From Algoriphagus marincola DSM 16067 (lineage in GTDB: Bacteria; Bacteroidota; Bacteroidia; Cytophagales; Cyclobacteriaceae), in contig NZ_AUBU01000001.1 in assembly GCF_000429405.1 (NCBI RefSeq), positions 505,321-569,320 on the forward strand: a DNA stretch of 64,000 nucleotides, written 5' to 3'. The position numbers and the translations under genes were made by a program. The number at the start of each line of letters is the position of its first letter. Within the stretch, counting starts at the first letter, position 1. Shown here piece after piece: positions 1-8,372 of this stretch. A model generated the notes under the pieces. That model was not told where the DNA came from. It saw only the letters and a list, made by a program, of their open reading frames with translations, and made no database searches.

Positions 1-16
1 TAAGTTGTTAAATCTG

Positions 17-24
17 TACTTTTG
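17..24 (+). promoter_or_regulatory. Bacteroidota-type -7 promoter box
   Basis: TACTTTTG fits the TAnnTTTG consensus of the primary sigma factor of Bacteroidota. It overlaps the TTG codon at 22, which makes that upstream start unlikely and favours the ATG at 46. The -33 element would lie before the window. Confidence 0.4.
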
Positions 25-45
25 AAAAGTGAAACATTCTATTTT

Positions 46-1212
46 ATGTTATTTTTATTTGTAATTCTTACATCCCTTGTAGTCGGTTTTTTAGTGATGC
101 CAATCATTATCAAAGTGCTTTGGCGAGCCAAGATTGGAGATCAACCCGGCGGGAGAAAAATCCACAAAAAGTTCGTTCCATCTATGGGTGGTATTGGATT
201 TTTTGTCGCTGCCTCTGCTGCTATGGCTATATGGGGTTGGCAATTCCCCCTTCCTGACATACGATATCTTTTGGGAGCAATCGGTCTAATGTTTATTGTA
301 GGTTTGCGGGATGATTTGGTGGAATTGAAGGCATCAAGGAAGCTTTTGGGTCAGCTTGTTGCTGTTGCGATGGTTGTCGTGATGGGAGATATTCGAATCA
401 GGGACTTGCATGGATTTCTAGGAATAGGTGAGCTTCACCTTTTTGTCTCTTATGGATTCTCCGCGTTCGTGCTTTTAGCCTTGACCAATGCTTTCAACCT
501 GATTGACGGTTTAGACGGCCTTGCGGGAAGCACAGGTCTGGTTGTTTCAGGGCTTTTAGGTACTTGGTTTGCTTTTCAAGGTTTGGAAAGTTATGCTGTC
601 TTATCCTTTAGTTTTTTTGGAGGCATACTAGGTTTCTTAATCTTCAACTGGCATCCGGCTAAGATTTTCATGGGAGATACTGGTTCTTTGACCCTTGGTT
701 TTACCTTAGGTGCACTTGTTGTTGCTTTTATGGAATCCAATGCAGCACTTCCTGAAGGAGCAAGCTGGCGTTTTAGCCCAGTTTTTTCATCAGGTATAGC
801 GCTGATGATATATCCTCTTTATGATATGGCGAGGGTATTTACAAGGAGAATCCTTAGAGGACAAGGCCCGATGACGCCGGATAAAAGCCATGTACATCAC
901 TTTTTGATGCGTATGGGATTGAAGCACAATCAAGTAGCACTTATCTTGGTTTTTGTTCAAATACTAATTGTTGGTTCTGTTATTCTAATGAAAGATCTTT
1001 CTGATCATATTGTACTACCGGTAATTTCAGCGATTACTCTGGGGCTTGGTTTCAGGCTAGATAAGATAGCAGTTAAATATGTGAAAAAGAAAGTTTCCAA
1101 AGAGCCAAATATTTTGTCCAATGGTAAGAATAGCAATGGCTCAAAGAAGGGGAATCAAAAGTCAAAAGTTTCTATAAAAGATTTTGAAAATACCCCCATT
1201 AATTATAATTAA
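46..1212 (+). CDS. WecA/MraY-type undecaprenyl-phosphate sugar-1-phosphate transferase
   Basis: Polytopic membrane phosphoglycosyl transferase of the MraY/WecA family, which moves a HexNAc-1-phosphate (usually GlcNAc-1-P) from a UDP-sugar to undecaprenyl phosphate and so starts a lipid-linked glycan. The family motifs are all present in order: the N-terminal DQPGGRKIHK loop with PSMGG, the metal-binding DD in GLRDD, NAFNLIDGLDGLAG, the FMGDTGSL loop, and HVHHFLMRMG near the C-terminus. About ten hydrophobic segments are visible. The last 45 residues are a Lys/Ser/Asn-rich cytoplasmic tail. An upstream TTG at 22 is in frame but lies inside a -7 promoter box, so the ATG at 46 (388 aa) is preferred. 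It leads a sugar-transfer cluster. WecA itself versus a cell-wall TagO-like role cannot be decided. Confidence 0.88.
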   Translation: MLFLFVILTSLVVGFLVMPIIIKVLWRAKIGDQPGGRKIHKKFVPSMGGIGFFVAASAAMAIWGWQFPLPDIRYLLGAIGLMFIVGLRDDLVELKASRKLLGQLVAVAMVVVMGDIRIRDLHGFLGIGELHLFVSYGFSAFVLLALTNAFNLIDGLDGLAGSTGLVVSGLLGTWFAFQGLESYAVLSFSFFGGILGFLIFNWHPAKIFMGDTGSLTLGFTLGALVVAFMESNAALPEGASWRFSPVFSSGIALMIYPLYDMARVFTRRILRGQGPMTPDKSHVHHFLMRMGLKHNQVALILVFVQILIVGSVILMKDLSDHIVLPVISAITLGLGFRLDKIAVKYVKKKVSKEPNILSNGKNSNGSKKGNQKSKVSIKDFENTPINYN

Positions 1213-1313
1213 CTTTTATTTTCTTTTTAGTATTAATTATTTTTTATAGCACTTGGTTGGATTTTTGTTGGATTAGTAATATGTTTCCATCAGATTCACC
1301 CCTAAGTCATTAA

Positions 1314-2450
1314 ATGTCAAATGGTATAAAGCTCTCGATTCCTTTTTTTAATGGGAACGAAGAGGTGTATTCTAAAAAGGCGATTCAGTCAGGTCAGCTT
1401 GCGACCAACGGAGATTTTATTGACTCATTTGAAGAAAAATTCTCAAATAAGTTATCCTCTCATGAAATCGTAGCATTAAACTCTGGCACTAGTTCCCTAC
1501 ACCTTTCTATGGTACTTTTAGGAATTGGTAAAGGGGATGAGGTTATCTGTCAGACATTTACGTTCTGTGCTTCAGCAAACCCGATAATTTATCTTGGTGC
1601 CACCCCCGTTTTTGTTGATAGCGAACCTGAAACATGGAATATCTCCCCAGAACTTTTAGAAGATGCCATTCTAGATCGAATAGCAAACGGAAAAAAGCCT
1701 AAAGCGATTGTAATAGTGCATTTGTTTGGAATGCCTGCCAAAATTCAGGAAATCATGTCTATTGCATCTCGATATCAAATTCCCATCATAGAGGATGCTG
1801 CTGAAGCTGTGGGAAGTACCTATCGAGGTGATTACTGTGGAACATTTGGAGATGTTGGGATCTATTCATTCAACGGTAATAAAATTCTCTCAGCAGGAGG
1901 TGGAGGGGCTTTGGTTAGTAGTAAAATTAACTTGATCCAAAGAGCAAAATACCTTTCAACTCAAGCTAGGGAGGATTTGCCTTACTATCAACATTTGGAA
2001 ATTGGTTTCAATTACCGAATGAATAATCTATGCGCCTCTGTAGCTTTGGCACAATTGGAACAGCTCGACGAATTTGTGGAGAAGAGACGAGAGATTAACG
2101 CTAATTACAGAAAACTCCTTGAAGGATTTCTTGGGATTTCTTTCCAGCCTGAAGCAAACGAGTCTAAGTCAAATTTTTGGCTGACAGCCATTTTGATTGA
2201 TGAAGAGGTTACCGGCTTTTCAAATGATCAGGTTCGAGTAGCTTTGATGAAGAATGACATTGAAACCCGATTTCTTTGGAAGCCACTACATCTCCAACCT
2301 GTCTTTAAAGAAATCAAATACTTCGGAGGGAATGTAGCGAAAAGCTTTTTTCACAAAGGTATCTGTCTTCCTAGTTCAGTAAATTTGACTTTTGAAGATC
2401 AGGAAAGAATTGTTGACATTTTCAAGAAGGAGCTTGCTAAAACCTTTTAG
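1314..2450 (+). CDS. DegT/DnrJ/EryC1/StrS-family PLP aminotransferase
   Basis: PLP-dependent sugar aminotransferase of the DegT/DnrJ/EryC1/StrS family (378 aa, usual length). It would aminate a 4-keto (or 3-keto) nucleotide sugar. Seen: the cofactor-phosphate segment NSGTSSLHL, the EDAAEAVGS aspartate that pairs with the PLP pyridine nitrogen, and the Schiff-base lysine K190 in SFNGNK followed by a GGGGALV loop. It sits 2 bases before a PglC-type transferase and two genes before a PglF-type 4,6-dehydratase, so the likely substrate is the UDP-4-keto-6-deoxy-GlcNAc made by that dehydratase (PglE-like role). That assignment is inferred from context; the family is too broad for a specificity call. 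Confidence 0.87.
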   Translation: MSNGIKLSIPFFNGNEEVYSKKAIQSGQLATNGDFIDSFEEKFSNKLSSHEIVALNSGTSSLHLSMVLLGIGKGDEVICQTFTFCASANPIIYLGATPVFVDSEPETWNISPELLEDAILDRIANGKKPKAIVIVHLFGMPAKIQEIMSIASRYQIPIIEDAAEAVGSTYRGDYCGTFGDVGIYSFNGNKILSAGGGGALVSSKINLIQRAKYLSTQAREDLPYYQHLEIGFNYRMNNLCASVALAQLEQLDEFVEKRREINANYRKLLEGFLGISFQPEANESKSNFWLTAILIDEEVTGFSNDQVRVALMKNDIETRFLWKPLHLQPVFKEIKYFGGNVAKSFFHKGICLPSSVNLTFEDQERIVDIFKKELAKTF

Positions 2451-2452
2451 CT

Positions 2453-3085
2453 GTGTGGTATAGAAAATTTGGGAAACGAACTTTGGATATAATCCTAGCA
2501 GGGCTATTATTTCTAGTTCTTTCTCCAGTCTTTTTGTTTCTCTTGATTCTTTTATCAATCACGCATAAGGGTGATCCCTTTTTTAAGCAACCAAGACCAG
2601 GTAAGGATGAGAGGATTTTTAATATTCTCAAATTTAAAACGATGACTGACTCTTGCGATGAGAGTGGGAACTTGTTATCTGATCAAGAGAGACTTACTTC
2701 CCTGGGAAAATTTATCCGAAAGAGCTCTTTGGATGAGATTCCACAACTTCTTAATGTTCTTGCAGGCCAAATGAGTTTGGTTGGTCCCAGACCACTTTTG
2801 GTTGATTATTTAGAACTTTACAATGAAAATCAAAGAAAGAGACATCTTGTGCTTCCCGGCGTAAGTGGCTGGGCACAAATTAATGGCAGAAATACAATTT
2901 CTTGGGAAGAAAAATTCGACTTTGATGTCTGGTATGTTGAGAACTTCGGCTTATTCCTAGACCTTAAAATTTTATTTATTACTTTTTTTAATGTGCTTCA
3001 GGGAAAGGGTGTTTCACAAACGGGCCATGTAAGCATGGGAAGATTTGAGGGGACTAGAAGTGTAAAAGCTAAAATAAGTGCCTAG
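2453..3085 (+). CDS. PglC-type sugar phosphotransferase (bacterial sugar transferase)
   Basis: Small monotopic phosphoglycosyl transferase (210 aa, Bac_transf family, PglC size). It transfers a phospho-sugar to undecaprenyl phosphate at the inner face of the membrane. The N-terminus RKFGKRTLDII leads into one re-entrant hydrophobic helix (about 12-35). It is followed by the PFFKQPRPG and FKTM motifs, the catalytic Asp-Glu pair D94-E95 in SSLDEIPQL, the VGPRPLL motif and GVSGWAQINGRN. The start is GTG at 2453; no ATG would keep the conserved N-terminus. The gene is 2 bases after the aminotransferase, so co-translation is likely. With the preceding WecA-like gene the locus holds both structural classes of initiating transferase. 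Confidence 0.87.
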   Translation: MWYRKFGKRTLDIILAGLLFLVLSPVFLFLLILLSITHKGDPFFKQPRPGKDERIFNILKFKTMTDSCDESGNLLSDQERLTSLGKFIRKSSLDEIPQLLNVLAGQMSLVGPRPLLVDYLELYNENQRKRHLVLPGVSGWAQINGRNTISWEEKFDFDVWYVENFGLFLDLKILFITFFNVLQGKGVSQTGHVSMGRFEGTRSVKAKISA

Positions 3086-3303
3086 AATAGAATTTAAATG
3101 CAATTCTTTCCTTCTTCGATCTAAATCGTCAATGTTTTCCGTATATCCTATTTCAATTAAGGAATATTGGAAAAGTGCAAAATAAAATTGGATCGATTTT
3201 GAAAAAACATAAGGATGTTTTGTGGTAATGAGTAAAATGACTTATTTTGAGCAAGTTTTATTTGGTCATCAGTTAAAACAGATTATTTGAATAAATATTT
3301 ACT

Positions 3304-5214
3304 ATGAATTTTTTAGCAAGGTTAAAAATCCTCCCAAGGTGGATCATAGCCACTCTTGACTCTGTAATTCTTTTTCATTGCGCCTTATTTGGTTATTTGG
3401 TTCGTTTCAACTTTGAATTAGCCGTAATCGAGCAGAATGATGCCGTAGCTGGAAGTTTCACATTCATGATCGGAGGATTGCTCGTCATGCAAAATACCCG
3501 ATCCTATGAAGGTATTGTACGACATACGGGATTTAAGGATGGATCAAATATTTTCAAGACTGTATTTATCAATTTTGTTCTATTTCTCTTTCTTAACTTC
3601 TTTCATGGCAATTTCCTGAATGATAGGTTTTTATTACCTACTTCGGTTCTTATCATCGCCAGCCTTTCTTCCTTATTTATGCTGATTTTTTACCGATTAC
3701 TGGTGAAAGAGCTTTTCGTTTACTTGAAGAATGGATTTATCGTCAAGGAACAAAAAAGTGGAGTGATCTTCGGTGCCGGTGAATCTGGGCTGATTGCTCA
3801 GGAAGCTATTAAACGAGACAGCAATAGTAATTTCAATACCATCGCGTTTTTGGATGATGACCCTAAAAAGGAGGGTAAAAACATTGCAGGGATTAGAATC
3901 TTTCACGGCATCAAATCATTGGCAAAGCTCAAAGATCAATATGGGGTCACGGAGCTGATAATTGCCGTTCGAGATTTGGACGTCCTTCGGAAACGTGAGA
4001 TCATTGACGAATGCTTGAAACTCGGGATTTCTGTTTCTATCGTCCCTCCTGTGGACCAATGGATCAATGGCGGTCTAACTGCCGGTGCAATACGTGAAAT
4101 TAAAATTGAGGATCTTCTTTCCAGAGAGCAGATCATTTTGGACAATCCCCAGATTCATGAGGATTTGATAGATAAAACAGTATTGGTCACTGGTGCTGCA
4201 GGTTCAATCGGTAGTGAGCTTTGCAGACAAATAGCCCATTATCAGCCCAAATTATTGATCTTATTGGATATTGCGGAGTCTGCACTCTATGATATCGAAA
4301 ATGAGTTTAAGGAAAATTATTCCTATTGCCCCATTAAAATAGTGTTGGGAGATGTAAGGAATAAAAAGAAGATGAAAGAAATCTTCAAAACCTTTAAGCC
4401 TCAAGTGGTTTTCCATGCGGCAGCATACAAGCACGTGCCGATGATGGAAAATTATCCAGAGGAGGCTATTCATTCCAATGTGATTGGAACGAAGGTTTTG
4501 GCAGACCTATCCGTACTTTCTCAGGTCGATAAGTTTGTATTTGTCTCCACAGATAAGGCAGTGAATCCTACGAATGTAATGGGGGCTAGCAAGCGCGCAG
4601 CAGAAATGTATGTGCAGGCTTTGAATGAGTATTTGGAGGTCAATCATAAAAAATATCACACCAAGTTTATCACTACTCGATTTGGCAATGTATTAGGTTC
4701 GAATGGTTCGGTCATTCCGCTTTTCAAAAAGCAGATCCTACATGGAGGTCCTTTGACAGTGACTCATCCGGAAATTACCCGCTACTTTATGACCATTCCT
4801 GAGGCATGTCAGTTGGTATTAGAGGCCGCGGTAATGGGTAATGGTGGAGAGATCTACGTGTTTGATATGGGAGAGCCTGTAAAAATCCTAGACCTCGCCA
4901 AGAAGATGATTCAGCTTTCTGGTAAAAAAGAGGATGAGGATATCAAAATTATCTTCACTGGACTGAGGGAAGGTGAAAAACTTTATGAAGAGTTATTGAA
5001 TGATTTTGAAACGGTCAAGATAACTCACCATCCAAAAATCAAGATCGCTCAGGTGATGCCGGCGGCTTATCATAAAATTGATGGTCAGATCGACTTGTTC
5101 CAGGATTTGATACTGAAAAACTCCGAAAATGAACTGGTAGGGCATCTTAAAACGATCGTTCCAGAATTCATTTCCAATTCTTCAAGATTCGAAGTCCTCG
5201 ATAGGTTGAATTAG
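3304..5214 (+). CDS. PglF/CapD-type UDP-GlcNAc 4,6-dehydratase, membrane-bound
   Basis: Nucleotide-sugar 4,6-dehydratase of the PglF/CapD (FlaA1-like) family, 636 aa, the usual long membrane form. About four transmembrane helices (residues 10-140) precede a CoA-binding-like Rossmann fold (GAGESG, about 155-250) and the catalytic SDR domain with VLVTGAAGSIGSE (about 293). The active site T416-D417-K418 and M426 has the same spacing as the Thr-Asp-Lys/Met set known in PglF, where Met replaces the usual SDR Tyr. This points to UDP-GlcNAc to UDP-4-keto-6-deoxy-GlcNAc conversion. It is separated from the PglC gene by a 218-base AT-rich gap with no evident gene, so it may have its own promoter, and it is followed by a terminator at 5240. 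Confidence 0.88.
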   Translation: MNFLARLKILPRWIIATLDSVILFHCALFGYLVRFNFELAVIEQNDAVAGSFTFMIGGLLVMQNTRSYEGIVRHTGFKDGSNIFKTVFINFVLFLFLNFFHGNFLNDRFLLPTSVLIIASLSSLFMLIFYRLLVKELFVYLKNGFIVKEQKSGVIFGAGESGLIAQEAIKRDSNSNFNTIAFLDDDPKKEGKNIAGIRIFHGIKSLAKLKDQYGVTELIIAVRDLDVLRKREIIDECLKLGISVSIVPPVDQWINGGLTAGAIREIKIEDLLSREQIILDNPQIHEDLIDKTVLVTGAAGSIGSELCRQIAHYQPKLLILLDIAESALYDIENEFKENYSYCPIKIVLGDVRNKKKMKEIFKTFKPQVVFHAAAYKHVPMMENYPEEAIHSNVIGTKVLADLSVLSQVDKFVFVSTDKAVNPTNVMGASKRAAEMYVQALNEYLEVNHKKYHTKFITTRFGNVLGSNGSVIPLFKKQILHGGPLTVTHPEITRYFMTIPEACQLVLEAAVMGNGGEIYVFDMGEPVKILDLAKKMIQLSGKKEDEDIKIIFTGLREGEKLYEELLNDFETVKITHHPKIKIAQVMPAAYHKIDGQIDLFQDLILKNSENELVGHLKTIVPEFISNSSRFEVLDRLN

Positions 5215-5239
5215 TACTCAATCGGTATGAGATAAGTTT

Positions 5240-5263
5240 GGCTACCTAGGTGTAGCCTTTTTT
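5240..5263 (+). terminator. Rho-independent terminator of the sugar cluster
   Basis: GGCTAC (5240-5245) pairs with GTAGCC (5252-5257) over a 6-base loop and is followed at once by a T run. It lies 25 bases after the dehydratase stop. Confidence 0.65.
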
Positions 5264-5264
5264 A

Positions 5265-5300
5265 TTTTTGAAGTTTTCGACTTTTTTCTGTGTAATTTTG
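5265..5300 (+). promoter_or_regulatory. Promoter of the COG2509 flavoprotein gene
   Basis: TTTTTG (5265-5270) and TAATTTTG (5293-5300), a perfect TAnnTTTG -7 box, are 22 bases apart. The ATG follows 27 bases after the -7 box. This is within the spacing reported for Bacteroidota promoters. Confidence 0.5.
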
Positions 5301-5327
5301 CCATGATTTAAGGATAGAACCCTTACC

Positions 5328-6917
5328 ATGAAAAAAATACTCCAATTGCAATTGGACCCTTCGGAGGCATACGATGAGGTTCAGTTTGAAAAAGCGGCTT
5401 TACAAAAAGCTGGAATCAGACCTTCAGAAGATGAGGTCTTTGTCAGGCAAAATCGCCGATCCATAGATGCGCGGGGAAGGAAGGTCCGAGTTAATGTGGA
5501 AGCTGAAATTTTTATCAAAGAAAGCCCGGATTCCCGCCTTCAAATTGACATTGATTACCCCCAAGTTGAAAATGCTGAAAGAATACTAATTGTAGGGGCA
5601 GGTCCAGCCGGGATGTTTGCTGCACTCCGCGCGATAGAGCTAGGCGTGAAGCCAATCATTATCGAAAGAGGAAAGGATGTCAGAGCTCGAAGAAGAGACC
5701 TTGCAGCGATTAATAAGGAAAATATTGTCAATCCTGATTCCAATTACTGTTTCGGAGAAGGGGGAGCTGGAACCTATTCGGATGGAAAGCTTTATACTCG
5801 ATCCAAAAAACGAGGAGATATCCGCCGGATTTTAGAAATCTTGGTGAGGCATGGTGCCACGGAAGAGATCCTTGTCGATGCTCACCCCCATATTGGTACC
5901 AACAAGCTTCCCGTGGTCGTGACTAAGCTCCGGGAAACAATATTAGGATCTGGTGGAGAGATTCATTTTGGAACCCGAGTTGAGGATTTTATTATTGATC
6001 AATCTGAAATTAAAGGTGTCATCACACAGCATGGAGATAGGATTTTAGGAGAGGGAGTGATTTTAGCAACCGGGCATTCGGCAAGGGATATTTTTGAATT
6101 GCTTCATGCAAAAAAAGTACTGATAGAACCCAAGCCTTTTGCCCTGGGCGTTCGAATTGAGCACTCTCAAAATCTAATCGATAGAATTCAATACCACTGC
6201 GAAGTCGACCGAGGACCTTATTTACCGGCATCTTCCTATTCATTGGTACATCAAACCCATTTCAAGGGTAAACAGCGAGGGGTTTTCAGTTTCTGTATGT
6301 GTCCAGGCGGTTTTATTGTTCCTGCTGCTACTGCTCCCGGAGAGTTGGTGGTCAATGGAATGAGTCCAAGCCGTAGGGATAGCCGCTTTGCCAATTCAGG
6401 AATGGTTGTCGCAGTGGAGTTGGAGGATTTACCCGAGTTTCAAAAGTTCGGACCTTTGGCAGCCATGCACTTTCAAGCTAGTGTGGAAAGAAAAGCCTGG
6501 GAAATGGGGGGTAAAACTCAGGTTGCACCTGCTCAGCGAATGGTAGATTTCGTAAATAAAAAGGTAAGTAATTCCTTATTGGATACTTCCTATCAGCCTG
6601 GTCTTGAGGCAGTGGATATGAGCGAAGTTTTACCCGATTTTATTTCTCGCAGATTAGCTGATGCATTCAAAGCTTTTGGGCAAAAGATGCGTGGATATTT
6701 TACGAACGAATCACAACTCATCGGGGTTGAGAGCCGGACTTCTTCTCCGGTAAGAATTCCAAGGGATCGCGAAAGTCTAGAGCACCCAGAAATCAAAGGA
6801 CTTTATCCATGTGGAGAGGGTGCAGGATTTGCTGGAGGAATTGTTTCTGCCGCTATGGACGGGGAGCGATGTGCCGAAAGATTGATTACAAGCCATATCA
6901 AGCGAACAAGCATCTGA
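5328..6917 (+). CDS. COG2509-family FAD-dependent dehydrogenase
   Basis: FAD-dependent oxidoreductase of the COG2509 'uncharacterized FAD-dependent dehydrogenase' family (529 aa, usual size). An N-terminal domain of about 80 residues with no cofactor motif precedes the dinucleotide fold LIVGAGPAGMFAALRA and the ERG acidic end of the second strand. The family signature CFGEGGAGTYSDGKLYTR follows. The C-terminal FAD segment GLYPCGEGAGFAGGIVSAAMDG closes the protein. No signal peptide or membrane segment, so cytoplasmic. The substrate is not known for the family. It has its own promoter and stands 51 bases before the exonuclease fusion, so the two may share a transcript. Confidence 0.82.
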   Translation: MKKILQLQLDPSEAYDEVQFEKAALQKAGIRPSEDEVFVRQNRRSIDARGRKVRVNVEAEIFIKESPDSRLQIDIDYPQVENAERILIVGAGPAGMFAALRAIELGVKPIIIERGKDVRARRRDLAAINKENIVNPDSNYCFGEGGAGTYSDGKLYTRSKKRGDIRRILEILVRHGATEEILVDAHPHIGTNKLPVVVTKLRETILGSGGEIHFGTRVEDFIIDQSEIKGVITQHGDRILGEGVILATGHSARDIFELLHAKKVLIEPKPFALGVRIEHSQNLIDRIQYHCEVDRGPYLPASSYSLVHQTHFKGKQRGVFSFCMCPGGFIVPAATAPGELVVNGMSPSRRDSRFANSGMVVAVELEDLPEFQKFGPLAAMHFQASVERKAWEMGGKTQVAPAQRMVDFVNKKVSNSLLDTSYQPGLEAVDMSEVLPDFISRRLADAFKAFGQKMRGYFTNESQLIGVESRTSSPVRIPRDRESLEHPEIKGLYPCGEGAGFAGGIVSAAMDGERCAERLITSHIKRTSI

Positions 6918-6968
6918 CCTTTTGTGTCACGATTGTCGAGGAGCTCTGAGTAATTACTAACTTACAGC

Positions 6969-8360
6969 GTGGAGTTTGCCGTAGTAGATATCGAGACCAC
7001 AGGAGGTAATAGCAAGTTTGGAGGAATTACAGAAATTGCCATCCTGATTCATGATGGAACAGAAATCAAGGATACTTTTCAAACACTTCTGAATCCTCAA
7101 CAGCGAATTCCGGATTACATCACGGGACTTACAGGTATTGATAATGCGATGGTTCAAGATGCTCCACTCTTCGAGGAGGTAGCTGAGCAGATTTGGGAAA
7201 TGCTAGCGGATAGAGTTTTTGTAGCCCATCAGGTAAATTTTGATTTTTCTTTTATTCGAGAGGCTTTTTCAGCATTGGATAAAGATTTTTCACCATCAAA
7301 ACTTTGTACTGTTCGCCTTTCACGAAAGGCTTTTCCTGGCCTAAGATCTTATGGATTGGGTAGAATTTGCGAACATCTTCGAATTCCTATTGAGGCACGG
7401 CATCGAGCCATGGGGGATGCTAAAGCTACGGCAATCTTGTTTGATCAAGTGATCAAAAAGCAACCCGAGGTGGTATATGAATTGGTCAAGGGCAAAAAGG
7501 CACTCCAGTTTTTACCCCCGAATTTTCCCAGTCACCGCTTCGAACAGATCCCTACCGAATGCGGTGTCTATTACATGCTAGACTCCAATTCCCGTGTGGT
7601 TTATGTGGGAAAAGCAATAAACATTCAAGAGCGGTTTCGGTCTCATTTTTCGGGTGATTCTGCTTTGGTACAAAAACAGGCGCTCAAAGCCATAGTGGCC
7701 GATCTAAAATGGGAATTGACGGGTTCGGAATTTATGGCTCTGCTATTGGAAACGCTTGAAATCAAACGTATTTGGCCAAAATTCAATGCAGCAATCAAAA
7801 GACCCTCTCAACTTTGGGGTTTGTATTCTTACCAAGACGGGAGTGGCTTTACCCGCTTCCAAATAGCCAAAGTGAGGAAAAATAATCCTCCTTTGGAGTT
7901 TTTCTTTAACCAGGAAGAGGCTAGGCTTTTTCTCAAGGATGCAGTTGATAATTACCAGCTTTGCTCCAAACTGACAGGCATTCGCTCCGTTCCATGTGCC
8001 ACTGTCCAGGATGATCGTTGTGAAGGGGCTTGTCGAAGTGCAATTAGTCCAGGTAGCTACAATTCCAAAGCCCAATCATTTATTGAGAATATTCAAGCGA
8101 GCAAAAAGGGAATTCAAATCTGTATCCCTGGCAGAACTCCCGATGAAGTAGCAGTATGTGTTTTTGAAGGAGGTATATTGAAATACTACGGGTATTTTGA
8201 ATCTGAAGAATCGGTGGATTTTTCCCAGATGAAAGCAGTTCCATCTCATCCTGAAACTGCCTACATCTTGAGACAGTTCTTACCCAAGTTTTCAACTGAG
8301 CAAATTAAAATCATTGCCCAAACTGTTTCTCCATCCTACGAATTGCCGCTTGGGTTCTAA
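6969..8360 (+). CDS. DEDDh exonuclease fused to a GIY-YIG/UvrC-N-like nuclease
   Basis: Two nuclease domains in one chain (463 aa). Residues 1-170 are a DnaQ-type 3'-5' exonuclease with all DEDDh residues visible: D7/E9 in VVDIETTG, the AHQVNFD segment, and HRAMGDA. Residues 195-290 are a GIY-YIG domain (G199-V-Y, Y212-V-G, and a Glu in the following LLLETLEIKRIWP helix). A UvrC/Cho-like segment follows with C332, C343, C351 and C355, close to the C-x11-C-x7-C-x3-C iron-sulfur set of E. coli UvrC (here x10, x7, x3). Such fusions are known in Actinobacteria and Bacteroidota and are annotated as DNA polymerase III epsilon-like; a DNA repair role is likely. The GTG start at 6969 is needed to keep the first exonuclease motif. 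The C-terminal 80 residues are unassigned. Confidence 0.85.
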   Translation: MEFAVVDIETTGGNSKFGGITEIAILIHDGTEIKDTFQTLLNPQQRIPDYITGLTGIDNAMVQDAPLFEEVAEQIWEMLADRVFVAHQVNFDFSFIREAFSALDKDFSPSKLCTVRLSRKAFPGLRSYGLGRICEHLRIPIEARHRAMGDAKATAILFDQVIKKQPEVVYELVKGKKALQFLPPNFPSHRFEQIPTECGVYYMLDSNSRVVYVGKAINIQERFRSHFSGDSALVQKQALKAIVADLKWELTGSEFMALLLETLEIKRIWPKFNAAIKRPSQLWGLYSYQDGSGFTRFQIAKVRKNNPPLEFFFNQEEARLFLKDAVDNYQLCSKLTGIRSVPCATVQDDRCEGACRSAISPGSYNSKAQSFIENIQASKKGIQICIPGRTPDEVAVCVFEGGILKYYGYFESEESVDFSQMKAVPSHPETAYILRQFLPKFSTEQIKIIAQTVSPSYELPLGF

Positions 8361-8372
8361 TTGCTTTAAATT

